Below, one piece after another: positions 13,549 to 20,724 of a stretch of DNA of 20,724 nucleotides. Both the position numbers and the translations under genes were made by a program. This stretch comes from JACCTH01 sp035250485 (GTDB taxonomy: Bacteria > Actinomycetota > Acidimicrobiia > Spongiisociales > ZC4RG35): positions 1 through 20,724 of the forward strand of contig DATFFB010000148.1 in NCBI GenBank assembly GCA_035250485.1. Direction: 5' to 3'. A model generated the notes under the pieces. It was not told the origin of the DNA. It made no database searches and saw only the letters and a list, made by a program, of their open reading frames with translations. Within the stretch, counting starts at the first letter, position 1. The number at the start of each line of letters is the position of its first letter.

Positions 13549-14606
13549 CCGCGGTTGGTTTCCATCGCCTCAAGGTGGCGGAGGTTGAGCGCCTCACCGA
13601 CGACGCTGTCGCCATCACCTTTGCCGTGCCACCGGAGCTGGTCCATGCTTTCGCCTATTTGCCCGGCCAGCACGTGACGGTGAGAGCCGACATCGAGGGC
13701 ACCGATGTTCGCCGGAGCTACTCGATTTGCTCCAACGCCAACCGCGGTGACCTTCGGATCGGTGTCAAGCAGCTTCCCGGCGGGGCCTTTTCGACCTGGG
13801 CGAACTCGCGGCTTCGTCCCGGCCTCGAACTCGAGGTGATGTCGCCCGTCGGTGAATTCACTACCGAGCCACGACCAATCCACTACGGGGCCGTCGCAGT
13901 CGGAAGCGGTATCACTCCAGTTCTCTCATTGGTCTCAACCCTTCTTGAATCCGAGCCCGGATGCCGCTTCACCGTCATATTCGGCAACCGCGGCGCCGAG
14001 AGTGTGATGTTCCTCGACGAGCTCGAGGGTCTCAAGGATCGGTTCCCGACGCGGCTCCATCTCATTCACGTCCTCAGCCGGGAAAGCGGGGTCACTTCGC
14101 TCTTCACCGGGAGGCTCGATCGCACACGCCTCGAGCAACTCCTCGACCGGGTCGTAGATCCGGTCCAGCCCGAGGAGTGGTTTCTTTGCGGACCGTTCGA
14201 GATGGTGGTGGATGCCCGGGAGCTTCTCGAGGACCGGGGCATCCCACCCCACCTGGTGCACGATGAGCTCTTCTTCGCCGGACCTCTCGATCTCAACACG
14301 CTCCCCGCCGAACCGGAGTCTGCCGAGGGGACGATCGCACTCGAGCTGACCCTCGACGGCCGTCGCAGCACTACCCGGATGCGGCGGGAAACGTCGATTC
14401 TCGATGCCGCTTTGCGGGTTCGCCCCGAGCTCCCTTACTCCTGTAAGGGCGGGATGTGCGCCAGCTGCAAGGCGAGGGTGGTCGAAGGGGAAGTGGAGAT
14501 GGAGCGGAATTGGGCTCTGATCGACTCCGAGGTTGAGGCCGGCTACATCCTCACCTGCCAGTCGCACCCACTGACCGATGTTGTTTCGGTGGACTACGAC
14601 GTATGA
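13545..14606 (+). CDS. paaE: Phenylacetyl-CoA epoxidase reductase PaaE (FAD and 2Fe-2S)
   Basis: A 353-residue electron-transfer subunit that takes electrons from NAD(P)H through FAD and a [2Fe-2S] cluster to the PaaA diiron site. The FAD-binding barrel (about 5-105) has RSYS at 57-60. The NAD(P)-binding domain (about 110-235) has GSGITPVLSLV and ends with the usual FLCGPFEMV. A plant-type ferredoxin domain (about 265-353) has cluster ligands Cys300, Cys305, Cys308 and Cys338, all present with normal spacing. Domain order FNR-then-ferredoxin is that of PaaE. The ATG overlaps the paaD stop, and the stop overlaps the tetR ATG (ATGA), so electron donor and regulator are made from the same transcript. 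Confidence 0.96.
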   Translation: MTAVGFHRLKVAEVERLTDDAVAITFAVPPELVHAFAYLPGQHVTVRADIEGTDVRRSYSICSNANRGDLRIGVKQLPGGAFSTWANSRLRPGLELEVMSPVGEFTTEPRPIHYGAVAVGSGITPVLSLVSTLLESEPGCRFTVIFGNRGAESVMFLDELEGLKDRFPTRLHLIHVLSRESGVTSLFTGRLDRTRLEQLLDRVVDPVQPEEWFLCGPFEMVVDARELLEDRGIPPHLVHDELFFAGPLDLNTLPAEPESAEGTIALELTLDGRRSTTRMRRETSILDAALRVRPELPYSCKGGMCASCKARVVEGEVEMERNWALIDSEVEAGYILTCQSHPLTDVVSVDYDV

Positions 14607-15184
14607 CCGTCACCCGATCCCGAACCCGCCAGGATGTGGTGGCTGCCGCCGGCCGGTTATTTGCCTCCCGGGGGTATCACGGGACGTCAATGCGCGATCT
14701 GGCCCGAGAAGTGGGCCTGCTCGGCTCGTCGCTTTACAGCCACATCGATTCGAAGGCGGATCTGCTGGTCGAAGTGGTCGAGCAGGGGGGCGCTCTTTTT
14801 CAGGCATCCGCCGATCGGGTTGAACACGCAGGCGGTACCGGAGCCGAACAGCTGGCCGCCCTGGTCGAGGGCCACGTCGACGTCGTCTTGGATCACATCG
14901 ACGAGGCGCGCACCTTTTTGTATGAAGCCGACGCTCTCGATGAAACCCACCGCCAGCGCGTGCTCGCCGCCCGGGACAGGTACGAGGCGGCGTTCCGGCG
15001 AGTGCTGGTGACCGGCGCCCAGGACGGTTCATTCCAGGCCGATCTCGATCCGGCCATTACGGCCATCATCATCCTGTCGATTCTGAACGCTGTTGAGCGC
15101 TGGTATCGCCCTGGAGGCCGCCTCGACCGCCGTCAACTGGCTTCGGAGATCCTCCGGTTCTGCTCTGACGGGGTCGGCACCTGA
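14603..15184 (+). CDS. TetR-family regulator, probable repressor of the paa operon (PaaR-like)
   Basis: A 193-residue TetR/AcrR-type DNA-binding protein. The helix-turn-helix domain fills the first 60 residues: AAGRLFASRGYHGTSMRDLAREVGLLGSSLYSHIDSKADLLVEVV, in the standard TetR order. The helical C-terminal part (about 70-190) would bind the ligand, in this context probably phenylacetyl-CoA or a related CoA ester. It is the last gene of the paa operon, with its ATG overlapping the paaE stop by 4 bp, so it would regulate itself along with the pathway. The perfect palindrome before paaA is its likely site. Actinobacterial and Thermus paa genes are known to be controlled by TetR-type PaaR, unlike E. 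coli PaaX. It could also act on distant acyl-CoA genes. Confidence 0.88.
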   Translation: MTVTRSRTRQDVVAAAGRLFASRGYHGTSMRDLAREVGLLGSSLYSHIDSKADLLVEVVEQGGALFQASADRVEHAGGTGAEQLAALVEGHVDVVLDHIDEARTFLYEADALDETHRQRVLAARDRYEAAFRRVLVTGAQDGSFQADLDPAITAIIILSILNAVERWYRPGGRLDRRQLASEILRFCSDGVGT

Positions 15185-15236
15185 TTCAGGGTGTTACCGG
15201 ATTGCGCCGTCTCGAAGGCCCCGCCAACCTGTTCTC

Positions 15237-15692
15237 ATGACTAGCACCGACACTCGCCGCGGTCCCCGCCTGGGAATAATCATTGGGTTGATCGTGGCGG
15301 TCCTTGTGGTAGCGGCGGCGATCGTCAACGCGGTTCGTCCGCCGGAGCAGTTCTCCCGCGACACTCCCGAGGGCACCGTGCAGGCATTTCTCGTGGCCCT
15401 GAACGATGAGAACTACGACGGGGCCCATGCCTTGCTTTCGGAGGAATCGAGGGACCAGTGCACCCCCGCCGACCTCGTTCGCGATCGTACCGAGGCAACT
15501 CGAATCGTGGTCGACGATGTGGTCGAAGCGGGCCAGACCGTGATCGTCGACCTCGATGTGACGGTGACGGAGGCGAGTGATGGGTTCGAGCCTTACCGCT
15601 ATGACACAGAGATGCGCTTCACGTTGGTTCGCGAAGGGGGCTCGCTCTTCATCGACGAACTTCCCTACTACATCTACTGCTCGGGGGTTTGA
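15237..15692 (+). CDS. Membrane-anchored NTF2-like (DUF4878-type) extracytoplasmic protein
   Basis: A 151-residue protein with a short basic N-terminus (TRRGPR), one membrane segment (about 13-33, LGIIIGLIVAVLVVAAAIVNAV) and an extracytoplasmic domain. The domain pattern DTPEGTVQAFLVALNDENYDGAHALLSEESRD (42-73), followed by strands, is that of DUF4878/NTF2-like small domains, common in actinobacterial surface proteins without known catalysis. Cys75 and Cys148 may form a disulfide. The ATG at 15237 is chosen because the membrane segment follows directly; upstream sequence belongs to the tetR gene and its 52-nt gap. No clear Shine-Dalgarno is seen. Its TGA stop overlaps the TTG start of the next gene, which suggests the two membrane proteins act together. 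Precise role unknown. Confidence 0.75.
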   Translation: MTSTDTRRGPRLGIIIGLIVAVLVVAAAIVNAVRPPEQFSRDTPEGTVQAFLVALNDENYDGAHALLSEESRDQCTPADLVRDRTEATRIVVDDVVEAGQTVIVDLDVTVTEASDGFEPYRYDTEMRFTLVREGGSLFIDELPYYIYCSGV

Positions 15693-17341
15693 AGGTGACT
15701 CTCGTATTCCTCCTGCTCATCGTCGTCGCCGCCGTAATCGCATTGCCTCTGGTGCTGGTTGCTCGCCGGCCGCGGACGGGGTCCGGCAGCTCGGTGGCCG
15801 AAGTCGTTTCCTATCTCATCCTGATTGTTGCCACGGTCCTCGCCACGACCGCGTTCTCGTCTCTGGTCGAGTCGATCCTCCCCGGCGACGGAGTCCTCTT
15901 CCGCGATCCGGGAGACATCGCGCTCACCCTCTCGACGCTGATCGTTTCCGGGGCGGTGTGGGCCTCAGTGTGGATTGCCTTCGAACGTCGTCGAGGCGGA
16001 GCGAAGAGCGCCGGGCGCGGACTCTATCTGGCGGTTTCTATCACCATCGCCCTGTCGGTGGTGGTGGTGGCGGTCATCCGGCTGCTGGCTTTCGCGCTCG
16101 ACCTCGCCGAGTACCAAACCTCGGCGGTCGCGCAGCTGCTGTCATTCGGGGCGCTCTGGTGGCTCCTCGAGCGATGGCGGGGAGAGGACGAAGAACTCGA
16201 TGAGATCCGCCTGGCGTGGGGATCGCTAGTAGGTCTCGGGCTCACTACCGCCGGTGTCAGCTTTGCCGTCGGGGGCAGCCTTTCGACATTATTCGAAGGC
16301 GAGACGGTTCTCCTCGGAGAGAATTCTCTTTATGTCGATCTGAAGTGGGGAGCACTGCTGCTCGCCGTCGGTATCCCGTTGTTTGTCTTCTTCTGGTTGC
16401 AAAGGATGGCGCGTCGGGCCGGGCTTTTGCGAGACGTCTACACGGGCGTCGTGGCTGTGATTGCCGGGTTTACCGCCGCCACGGCCTTCATCGCCCTGGT
16501 CTATTTAGGCGCGGTGCTACTTCTCAATTTGGCGGACTCCGAAGCCCGCGATGCTGCCCCCGAGCTGCTGACCAGCCTTCTCGTCGGGCTGGCGGCCTAC
16601 TGGCATCACCGCCCAATTCTGGGTCGTGCCCGCACAGAGCCGGTGAGAGCGGTTGAGTACCTATTCGGGGCGAGTTCACTGGTGGGATTCGCCGGCTCGC
16701 TCATCTTCCTGGCTGGGCTGGTGTTCTCGACTCTGGGTTCGACAACACTGATCGATGACGAAGGGCGAACATTCATCGTCGCCATAGTGAGCCTTGTGGT
16801 GACGGGCGCACTCACGGTTCGCTATTGGGGCAAGGTCCTGACCCTTGACGAACCTCGCTCGCCGTCACGTCGGGCGGCGCTCTTGTTCCTCTTCTTCAGT
16901 TCGGCCGTCACCGCCGCCATCGCGCTGATCACGGTGTTGTTTGTCCTTCTGCGAGCCGCTCTGGCGAGCGACACCTCTGACCTGGGCGAGCCGCTCGCGT
17001 GGGGCATCCCGACGATGGTGGTTTCAGGCGCTCTCACCTGGCATGTCGCCAAACTGCGTCGCGACAGAGCTCCTTCCACTCCGAAAGCCACCGTCCCGAC
17101 CATCCCCACGGCGAAACCGGCCCCGGCTTCGGGAAGCCGCACGGTCACACTGGTGGCGAGTGATCCGGGCCCCCTTCCGCAGATGATCGAGAAGATGCGC
17201 TTTCTCCGCCGGGTCGACGGGATCGGGGTGGTGGACCAGGCCCGGGCCGATGAGATCCTTGCCGCCCTCGCCCACCTCGATGCTCCGGCGGCGATGGTGA
17301 CGGTTGACGGGTCCGGTTTTCAGGTGCTCCCGATCGCCTGA
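15689..17341 (+). CDS. Polytopic membrane protein of six DUF5671-like repeats plus soluble C-terminal domain
   Basis: A 550-residue membrane protein that I do not recognise beyond a DUF5671-like pattern. After an N-terminal membrane segment (1-25) there are about six units of 60-70 residues: 35-102, 108-165, 172-243, 245-313, 320-385 and 394-460. Most hold two or three hydrophobic segments, an acidic loop, and a last segment ending G-x(3-5)-W followed by basic residues, for example IVSGAVWASVWIAFERR, LSFGALWWLLERW, LVVTGALTVRYWGK and MVVSGALTWHVAKLRR. A Pro/Thr-rich linker (461-483) leads to a soluble domain of about 65 residues (VTLVASDPGPLPQMIEKMRF to the end). The TTG at 15689 gives a 4-bp overlap with the previous stop; GTG at 15695 is an alternative. 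It ends 1 nt before the methyltransferase-like gene. Function unknown; channel, transporter or sensor are all open. Confidence 0.78.
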   Translation: MKVTLVFLLLIVVAAVIALPLVLVARRPRTGSGSSVAEVVSYLILIVATVLATTAFSSLVESILPGDGVLFRDPGDIALTLSTLIVSGAVWASVWIAFERRRGGAKSAGRGLYLAVSITIALSVVVVAVIRLLAFALDLAEYQTSAVAQLLSFGALWWLLERWRGEDEELDEIRLAWGSLVGLGLTTAGVSFAVGGSLSTLFEGETVLLGENSLYVDLKWGALLLAVGIPLFVFFWLQRMARRAGLLRDVYTGVVAVIAGFTAATAFIALVYLGAVLLLNLADSEARDAAPELLTSLLVGLAAYWHHRPILGRARTEPVRAVEYLFGASSLVGFAGSLIFLAGLVFSTLGSTTLIDDEGRTFIVAIVSLVVTGALTVRYWGKVLTLDEPRSPSRRAALLFLFFSSAVTAAIALITVLFVLLRAALASDTSDLGEPLAWGIPTMVVSGALTWHVAKLRRDRAPSTPKATVPTIPTAKPAPASGSRTVTLVASDPGPLPQMIEKMRFLRRVDGIGVVDQARADEILAALAHLDAPAAMVTVDGSGFQVLPIA

Positions 17342-17342
17342 A

Positions 17343-18425
17343 ATGGCTCGCTTCTTCGATACTCGGGCGGCCTACACGATGTTCGTCAATGCCACCGACG
17401 AGAAGGTGGTCATCGCCGATCGGATTGCGCAGGAGGCGAAGAGGCTGACGCTGTCACAACCCGGTCTCCGGATCTTCGACGCCGGCATGGGAGATGGGGC
17501 TCTTCTCACCAACCTCATGCGTCGTCTCCATCGCCGGTGGACCTACGTCCCCTGGCTGGTGGTGGCCAAGGAAATCTCGATCGAGGATGTCCGTCAGGGA
17601 CTCGCCCGCCTCCCGGATCGCTTCCTCGAGCATCCTGAGATGGTGGTCGTGGTCACCAACCTTCGTTTCGCCGACGCCCCGGATCTGAACGTCGGCCCGA
17701 CGGGCCGTTGGCGAGACGTGGCCCTGGCCGGCACCACAAGTGCTGAGTTTGGCGAACAGATCTCAGAGCTCTTCGGTCAACTCGCTGCCGACTGGCAAAT
17801 AACTACCAGCGAGAAGACAGGGAACCCGATCAACGTCCATCCAGCCGCCCTGGTTCTATATCGCCAGGATCATCGTTTTCTGCTCGAGCCTTTGATTCCT
17901 CGTCGGGGGGGAAGCATCAGATATGACCTGGCGATTGCCTCGCAGGCATATCGAGCACGGACTCCCATCGAACGCAAGGTCGGGCTGGTCGTAGCTCCGC
18001 TGGCTCGCGCGCTGGCCCCAGGCGGGTTGTTGATCGGCGTCCAGGCCGCCGGTGACGACCCGGGGATGGAGATCATCCATGGTGTCTGGCCCGATGAAAA
18101 GCCGTTCCGACACAGCGGGTCCGATGTCGTGGCCGAGGCGAAACGCCAACTAGCGGACGAGTTGGACCTGACGTTTCCAGACCTCGAGGAGGCGATCTTT
18201 CGTTTCTCACTTCACACGATGCCCTCGGAGGAAGCGGCACATATCGGCACTTCCTCGGTCGTCGCTGCCTGGAACGCGGCCACCTATGTCGCGCAGATCG
18301 ACGAAACGCGGCTGGCGGAAGCGATGAGTACAGGCGTCTATCTCGATGCGACGAGAAGGGTGATGGAGAAGTACGGGCAGGTTTGGTGGAACGACGAGCT
18401 CTTCCTGATTACGAGAAAGCCGTGA
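17343..18425 (+). CDS. SAM-dependent methyltransferase-like protein
   Basis: A 360-residue soluble protein. RIFDAGMGDGALLTNLMRRL (43-62) contains a glycine-rich motif I, DAGMGDG (46-52), of class I SAM-dependent methyltransferases. The preceding YTMFVNATDEKVVIADRIAQEA is the usual opening helix region. Later parts, such as GLVVAPLARALAPGGLLIGVQAAGDDPG (about 212-239), fit the strand and 'PGG' turn late in the fold. Acceptor substrate is not evident; I do not recognise a subgroup. The ATG at 17343 follows the previous stop by 1 nt, so it is translationally coupled to the six-repeat membrane protein and may modify something linked to it. The GlsB-like gene downstream has its own promoter. Confidence 0.72.
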   Translation: MARFFDTRAAYTMFVNATDEKVVIADRIAQEAKRLTLSQPGLRIFDAGMGDGALLTNLMRRLHRRWTYVPWLVVAKEISIEDVRQGLARLPDRFLEHPEMVVVVTNLRFADAPDLNVGPTGRWRDVALAGTTSAEFGEQISELFGQLAADWQITTSEKTGNPINVHPAALVLYRQDHRFLLEPLIPRRGGSIRYDLAIASQAYRARTPIERKVGLVVAPLARALAPGGLLIGVQAAGDDPGMEIIHGVWPDEKPFRHSGSDVVAEAKRQLADELDLTFPDLEEAIFRFSLHTMPSEEAAHIGTSSVVAAWNAATYVAQIDETRLAEAMSTGVYLDATRRVMEKYGQVWWNDELFLITRKP

Positions 18426-18438
18426 TGTCGCTACTGGC

Positions 18439-18464
18439 GTTTGTCCGACGCGCCTCATGGGTAG
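18439..18464 (+). promoter_or_regulatory. Putative general-stress sigma factor promoter of the GlsB-like gene
   Basis: GTTT (18439-18442), 16 nt, then GGGTAG (18459-18464) fits the SigB/SigF-type promoter pattern (GTTT, 14-17 nt, GGGTAT/C) apart from the last base. Transcription would start near 18471, about 36 nt before the ATG. The site lies in the 81-nt gap between the methyltransferase-like gene and the stress membrane protein gene. Confidence 0.45.
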
Positions 18465-18506
18465 CGTTTATCTTGGATTTCGCCATCCGCAAACAAAGGG
18501 AGAGAA

Positions 18507-18761
18507 ATGGCAATCATTTGGTTCCTGATCGTCGGTCTGATCGCTGGTTTCATAGCGCGGGCGCTCGTGCCTGGTCGCGACGCAATGGGATTCCTGCCCA
18601 CTCTTTTGCTCGGAATAGTCGGAAGTTTCGTGGGAGGGTTGCTGGCAGTGCTCTTCACCAGCCGGAGCTTCAACGAGTTCTCGACGGTCGGCCTGATCGG
18701 TTCGATCATCGGCGCCATTGTTGCCCTACTCATCTGGCGCCAGGTAAAGGGTCGGGTCTAA
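18507..18761 (+). CDS. GlsB/YeaQ/YmgE family stress-response membrane protein
   Basis: An 84-residue integral membrane protein with three hydrophobic, glycine-rich segments: IIWFLIVGLIAGFIARALVPG (3-23), GFLPTLLLGIVGSFVGGLLAVLF (28-50) and GLIGSIIGAIVALLIWRQVKGR (62-83). The order and the GxxAGxxAR and LLGIxGSxxGG patterns are those of the transglycosylase-associated (GlsB/YeaQ/YmgE) family, which rises under general stress; its molecular role is not settled. GGGAGAG lies 5-6 nt before the ATG, one of the best ribosome sites in the window. A candidate stress-sigma promoter lies upstream and a strong terminator follows 9 nt after the stop, so the gene is probably monocistronic. Confidence 0.92.
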   Translation: MAIIWFLIVGLIAGFIARALVPGRDAMGFLPTLLLGIVGSFVGGLLAVLFTSRSFNEFSTVGLIGSIIGAIVALLIWRQVKGRV

Positions 18762-18770
18762 ATCTCCCCC

Positions 18771-18808
18771 AAAAGCGCGGATTTCTCGCCGAGAAATCCG
18801 CGCTTTTT
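18771..18808. terminator. Strong bidirectional intrinsic terminator
   Basis: AAAAGCGCGGATTTCTCG (18771-18788) is perfectly inverted at 18790-18807 around a single C, an 18-bp stem whose centre must open to form a small loop. The arm ends in a run of five T on the plus strand (18804-18808), and the A-run at 18771-18774 gives four T on the minus strand. It lies between the convergent GlsB-like and lipoprotein genes, and the lipoprotein stop codon (18809-18807) touches its foot, so it should serve both. Confidence 0.92.
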
Positions 18809-19628
18809 AGTTCAAAGGCTCGCAGGGAGTTTCGTCGGGGAAGAGCGGTCGGACCAGGATCTGATACTCGGTCTCACCAAGCGCCCACCTAGTCGCCTGA
18901 TTGGCCTCGGCAAACACACCGAGGAGATTCTGAGCCTCTTCTCCTTCGTAGGCGGCACATCGCCAATCGAAGCCGATCTCGCTCATGTCGTCATAGGAGA
19001 CGGGCAGTGGCCACTCGCGAACGTTGGCCACCGCCTGATCGATCTCACCGGCGCCGACTCCAGCGACGACCTGGATCATTTCTGGCACGTAGCTGGTGCT
19101 AGAAGTACCGGTCATCGTCCCCAGGCGATCGACGAGGTTGGCGAGGATCGGCACCCGCTCGTCGGTCGAATCTTCCGAGATACCGAGGGCATAGACGGCG
19201 AAGGAGTGCTCGCCGTCCTGGTTGTAGAAGCGAACGGTGGTGATCGGGGCGTCGGCCACACCGGTGGCATCGTTGTTTTCCACCTGGCCGATCTCGTCGA
19301 AGTTGAGGGCGTCGAGCTCCTCGAGAACAAACAGCATCGATTCCTCATCCAGCTGACTCACCTGCCAATTGGCGAGGAGGGGTCCGGGATAGATTTCGAT
19401 CTGCGGTCCTTGCTGGATCAATTGACCGCTGCGGGTCAGAACCAGATGGGGCCCCTGATTGACCATGAACTCGACCGGGACGAATCCCCCGGCACTCGTT
19501 ACGGAGAGCAGGATCGAATCAGGGTCTTCGTTGAGTTTGAGTTCGTCGCTCAGGTTCGTCGACGAACTGCCGCAGGCCAGAACAAGGAAGGCGAGGACAC
19601 CAAGAGTCAGAGACTTGAAGAGTCGCAT
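18807..19628 (-). CDS. Predicted lipoprotein of unknown function
   Basis: A 273-residue exported lipoprotein. The start MRLFKSLTLGVLAFLVLACGSS has a short basic end, a hydrophobic core and a lipobox with the lipid-carrying Cys19 (LVLAC, followed by GSSS), so it is anchored on the outer face of the membrane. The mature domain has many strands and no motif I recognise; it is acidic, with segments such as GPHLVLTRSGQLIQQGPQIEIYPG and ITTVRFYNQDGEHSFAVYALG, and two cysteines late in the chain (CAAYEGEE and the near-terminal TPCEPLN). The ATG at 19628 is chosen because the signal peptide begins there; a more upstream ATG at 19715 would bury it within the aminotransferase gene. It starts 49 nt after that gene's stop and may share its transcript. 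It ends at the shared terminator. Confidence 0.8.
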   Translation of the reverse strand: MRLFKSLTLGVLAFLVLACGSSSTNLSDELKLNEDPDSILLSVTSAGGFVPVEFMVNQGPHLVLTRSGQLIQQGPQIEIYPGPLLANWQVSQLDEESMLFVLEELDALNFDEIGQVENNDATGVADAPITTVRFYNQDGEHSFAVYALGISEDSTDERVPILANLVDRLGTMTGTSSTSYVPEMIQVVAGVGAGEIDQAVANVREWPLPVSYDDMSEIGFDWRCAAYEGEEAQNLLGVFAEANQATRWALGETEYQILVRPLFPDETPCEPLN

Positions 19629-19677
19629 CGACCTTGGACGTTGCGGGGGCTGCCAGGGTTCCACCTGAGCCGGGAAC

Positions 19678-20724
19678 CTACTGAGGCCTGTCTTCGTAGT
19701 CGGCGAGCCCTTCATCGATCAGGTCGAGAGACCAGTCGAGCTGTTCCTCGGTGGTCACCAGGGCCGGGATGTAGCGGATGACGTTCCCGTCCGGTCCGCA
19801 ATCGATGATGATGAGGTTCCGCTCGAGGCAGTACTTCTGGACATGGGCGAAGGCGGCGGCATCTTGCAATCGCGTTTCGGTGTTGGAGACGAGTTCGATG
19901 CCAATCATGAGGCCGAGCCCTCGCACATCCCCGATCGTCGGATGGTCGGCCGCGAGCTTCGCCAGACGCTCGAAGGCTCGCGAGGAAAGGTCGCGGGCGT
20001 GTGGAAGCAGATCACCCATCGTGTTCATCACTGCGACCGCCGCCGCTGCCGCCACCGGGTTTCCGCCAAAGGTGGTGCCGTGCGAGCCCCGGGGCCAGGC
20101 ATCCATCATCTCGGCTGATGCGCCATAGGCGGAAAGAGGAAGGCCATTGGCGATCCCTTTGCCCAGCGCGATCACATCGGGCTTGGCCCGATAGAGATCG
20201 GAGGCGAACCACTCGGCGGTCCGGCCGAAGCCGGTCTGCACTTCGTCGTAGATGATCTTGATCCCGTGTTGGTCGGCAAGCGCCCGCAGCTCGTCGAGAA
20301 ACGCAGGGGGAGCCGGGTAATACCCGCCTTCGCCCTGCACCGGTTCGATCAAGAACGCGGCGATGTTGTGAGGGCTGACCTCGTGGCGAAACATCATGTC
20401 GAGATCCCAGAGGCAGTAGTCGACCGCTTGTTCGTCGGTCATCCCCCATCGATACGGGTGCGGGAACGGAGCCACGAAGACCGAGCCGAGAACCGGGTGA
20501 TAACCATCGCGGTACTTGGAGTTCGAGGTGGTGTAACTGACCGAGCCCATGGTGCGCCCGTGAAAGCCGCCGCGGAAGACGAGCAGCCCCTGACGCCCGG
20601 TGACCTTGCGGGCGAGCTTTGCTGCCGCCTCGACCGCCTCCGAGCCCGAGTTGGCGAATCCGAACTTCTCGATCGCCGGAGGGGTGAGCTCGGCCAGCAT
20701 CTCGGCCGCCTGCACCAGGCTGTC
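19678..20724 (-). CDS. Class III (GabT-like) PLP aminotransferase, N-terminus cut by window edge
   Basis: 348 residues are visible and open to the window edge; family members have 420-460, so about 80-100 N-terminal residues are outside. Fold type I class III aminotransferases move amino groups between omega-amino acids, such as 4-aminobutyrate or ornithine derivatives, and 2-oxo acids in the cytoplasm. Motifs are FANSGSEAVEAAAKLARK (the PLP phosphate-binding GSEA), FRGGFHGRT, IEPVQGEGGY, IIYDEVQTGFGRT (Asp160 from the window edge, which pairs with the PLP ring nitrogen) and ALGKGIANGLPLSA with Lys189 as the PLP-binding residue, then THGTTFGGNP-like GSHGTTFGGNPVA. All catalytic parts are intact. 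A 4-aminobutyrate-type enzyme looks closest, but acetylornithine or other omega-aminotransferases are possible. Confidence 0.93.
   Translation of the reverse strand, partial: DSLVQAAEMLAELTPPAIEKFGFANSGSEAVEAAAKLARKVTGRQGLLVFRGGFHGRTMGSVSYTTSNSKYRDGYHPVLGSVFVAPFPHPYRWGMTDEQAVDYCLWDLDMMFRHEVSPHNIAAFLIEPVQGEGGYYPAPPAFLDELRALADQHGIKIIYDEVQTGFGRTAEWFASDLYRAKPDVIALGKGIANGLPLSAYGASAEMMDAWPRGSHGTTFGGNPVAAAAAVAVMNTMGDLLPHARDLSSRAFERLAKLAADHPTIGDVRGLGLMIGIELVSNTETRLQDAAAFAHVQKYCLERNLIIIDCGPDGNVIRYIPALVTTEEQLDWSLDLIDEGLADYEDRPQ

Noticed and set aside
19554..19567. Perfect 14-bp palindrome GTTCGTCGACGAAC, partly similar to the paa operator
   Set aside because: It lies inside the lipoprotein coding sequence, lacks the outer CTA/TAG arms and the CGAACG spacing, and is not near a promoter; chance is likely.
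1..20724. CRISPR arrays, tRNA or rRNA genes, insertion sequences, attachment sites
   Set aside because: No regularly spaced repeats, cloverleaf pattern, transposase, integrase or terminal inverted repeats were seen in reading both strands; a dedicated tRNA or repeat search was not possible here.

Overview
The window is high-GC DNA with GTG and TTG starts, many 4-bp ATGA/GTGA/TTGA stop-start overlaps, few Shine-Dalgarno sites at unit-first genes, and typically actinobacterial families (large LuxR-type AAA regulator, TetR regulators, PaaABCDE, DUF5671-like membrane protein). An actinobacterium is the best fit. A deep lineage such as Acidimicrobiia is possible, but that is inference from gene style and no marker gene here proves it. 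No rRNA, tRNA, insertion sequence, CRISPR array or phage gene was seen. The window starts inside one gene and ends inside another.

Layout. (1) 1-1113 (-): RNB-domain exoribonuclease, C-terminus outside the window. (2) 1176-3526 (+): cyclase/kynurenine-formamidase-like protein overlapping an aldehyde-dehydrogenase-fold protein. (3) 3587-6549 (-): a possible 27-codon leader ORF, then an ABC-2 exporter ATPase, its NatB-like permease, and a crotonase with the dienoyl-CoA isomerase triad, all tightly coupled. (4) 6739-10193 (+): a 929-residue LuxR-type AAA regulator, a small protein resembling L-rhamnose mutarotase, and a small secreted protein. (5) 10301-15184 (+): an acyl-CoA thioesterase, then the phenylacetyl-CoA epoxidase operon paaA-B-C-D-E ending in a TetR regulator, every junction overlapping. 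(6) 15237-18425 (+): membrane-anchored NTF2-like protein, a polytopic membrane protein built of six repeats, and a methyltransferase-like protein. (7) 18507-18761 (+): GlsB/YeaQ-type stress membrane protein, followed by a strong shared terminator. (8) 18807-20724 (-): class III aminotransferase (N-terminus outside) and a lipoprotein.

The best-understood system is phenylacetate catabolism. PaaA/PaaC/PaaB form the diiron oxygenase that epoxidises phenylacetyl-CoA, PaaE supplies electrons, and PaaD helps mature the iron centre. The terminal tetR gene probably encodes the repressor. A perfect 26-bp palindrome fills the -35/-10 spacer in front of paaA, and the -10 hexamer lies 8 nt before the ATG, so the mRNA is probably leaderless. 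The thioesterase and the crotonase could assist CoA-ester metabolism. PaaK, PaaG, PaaZ and PaaJ are not in this window.

The less understood parts are the AAA/LuxR regulator with its mutarotase-like and secreted partners, and the coupled trio containing the six-repeat membrane protein. These are the candidates for undescribed biology, but no function can be proved from sequence alone.
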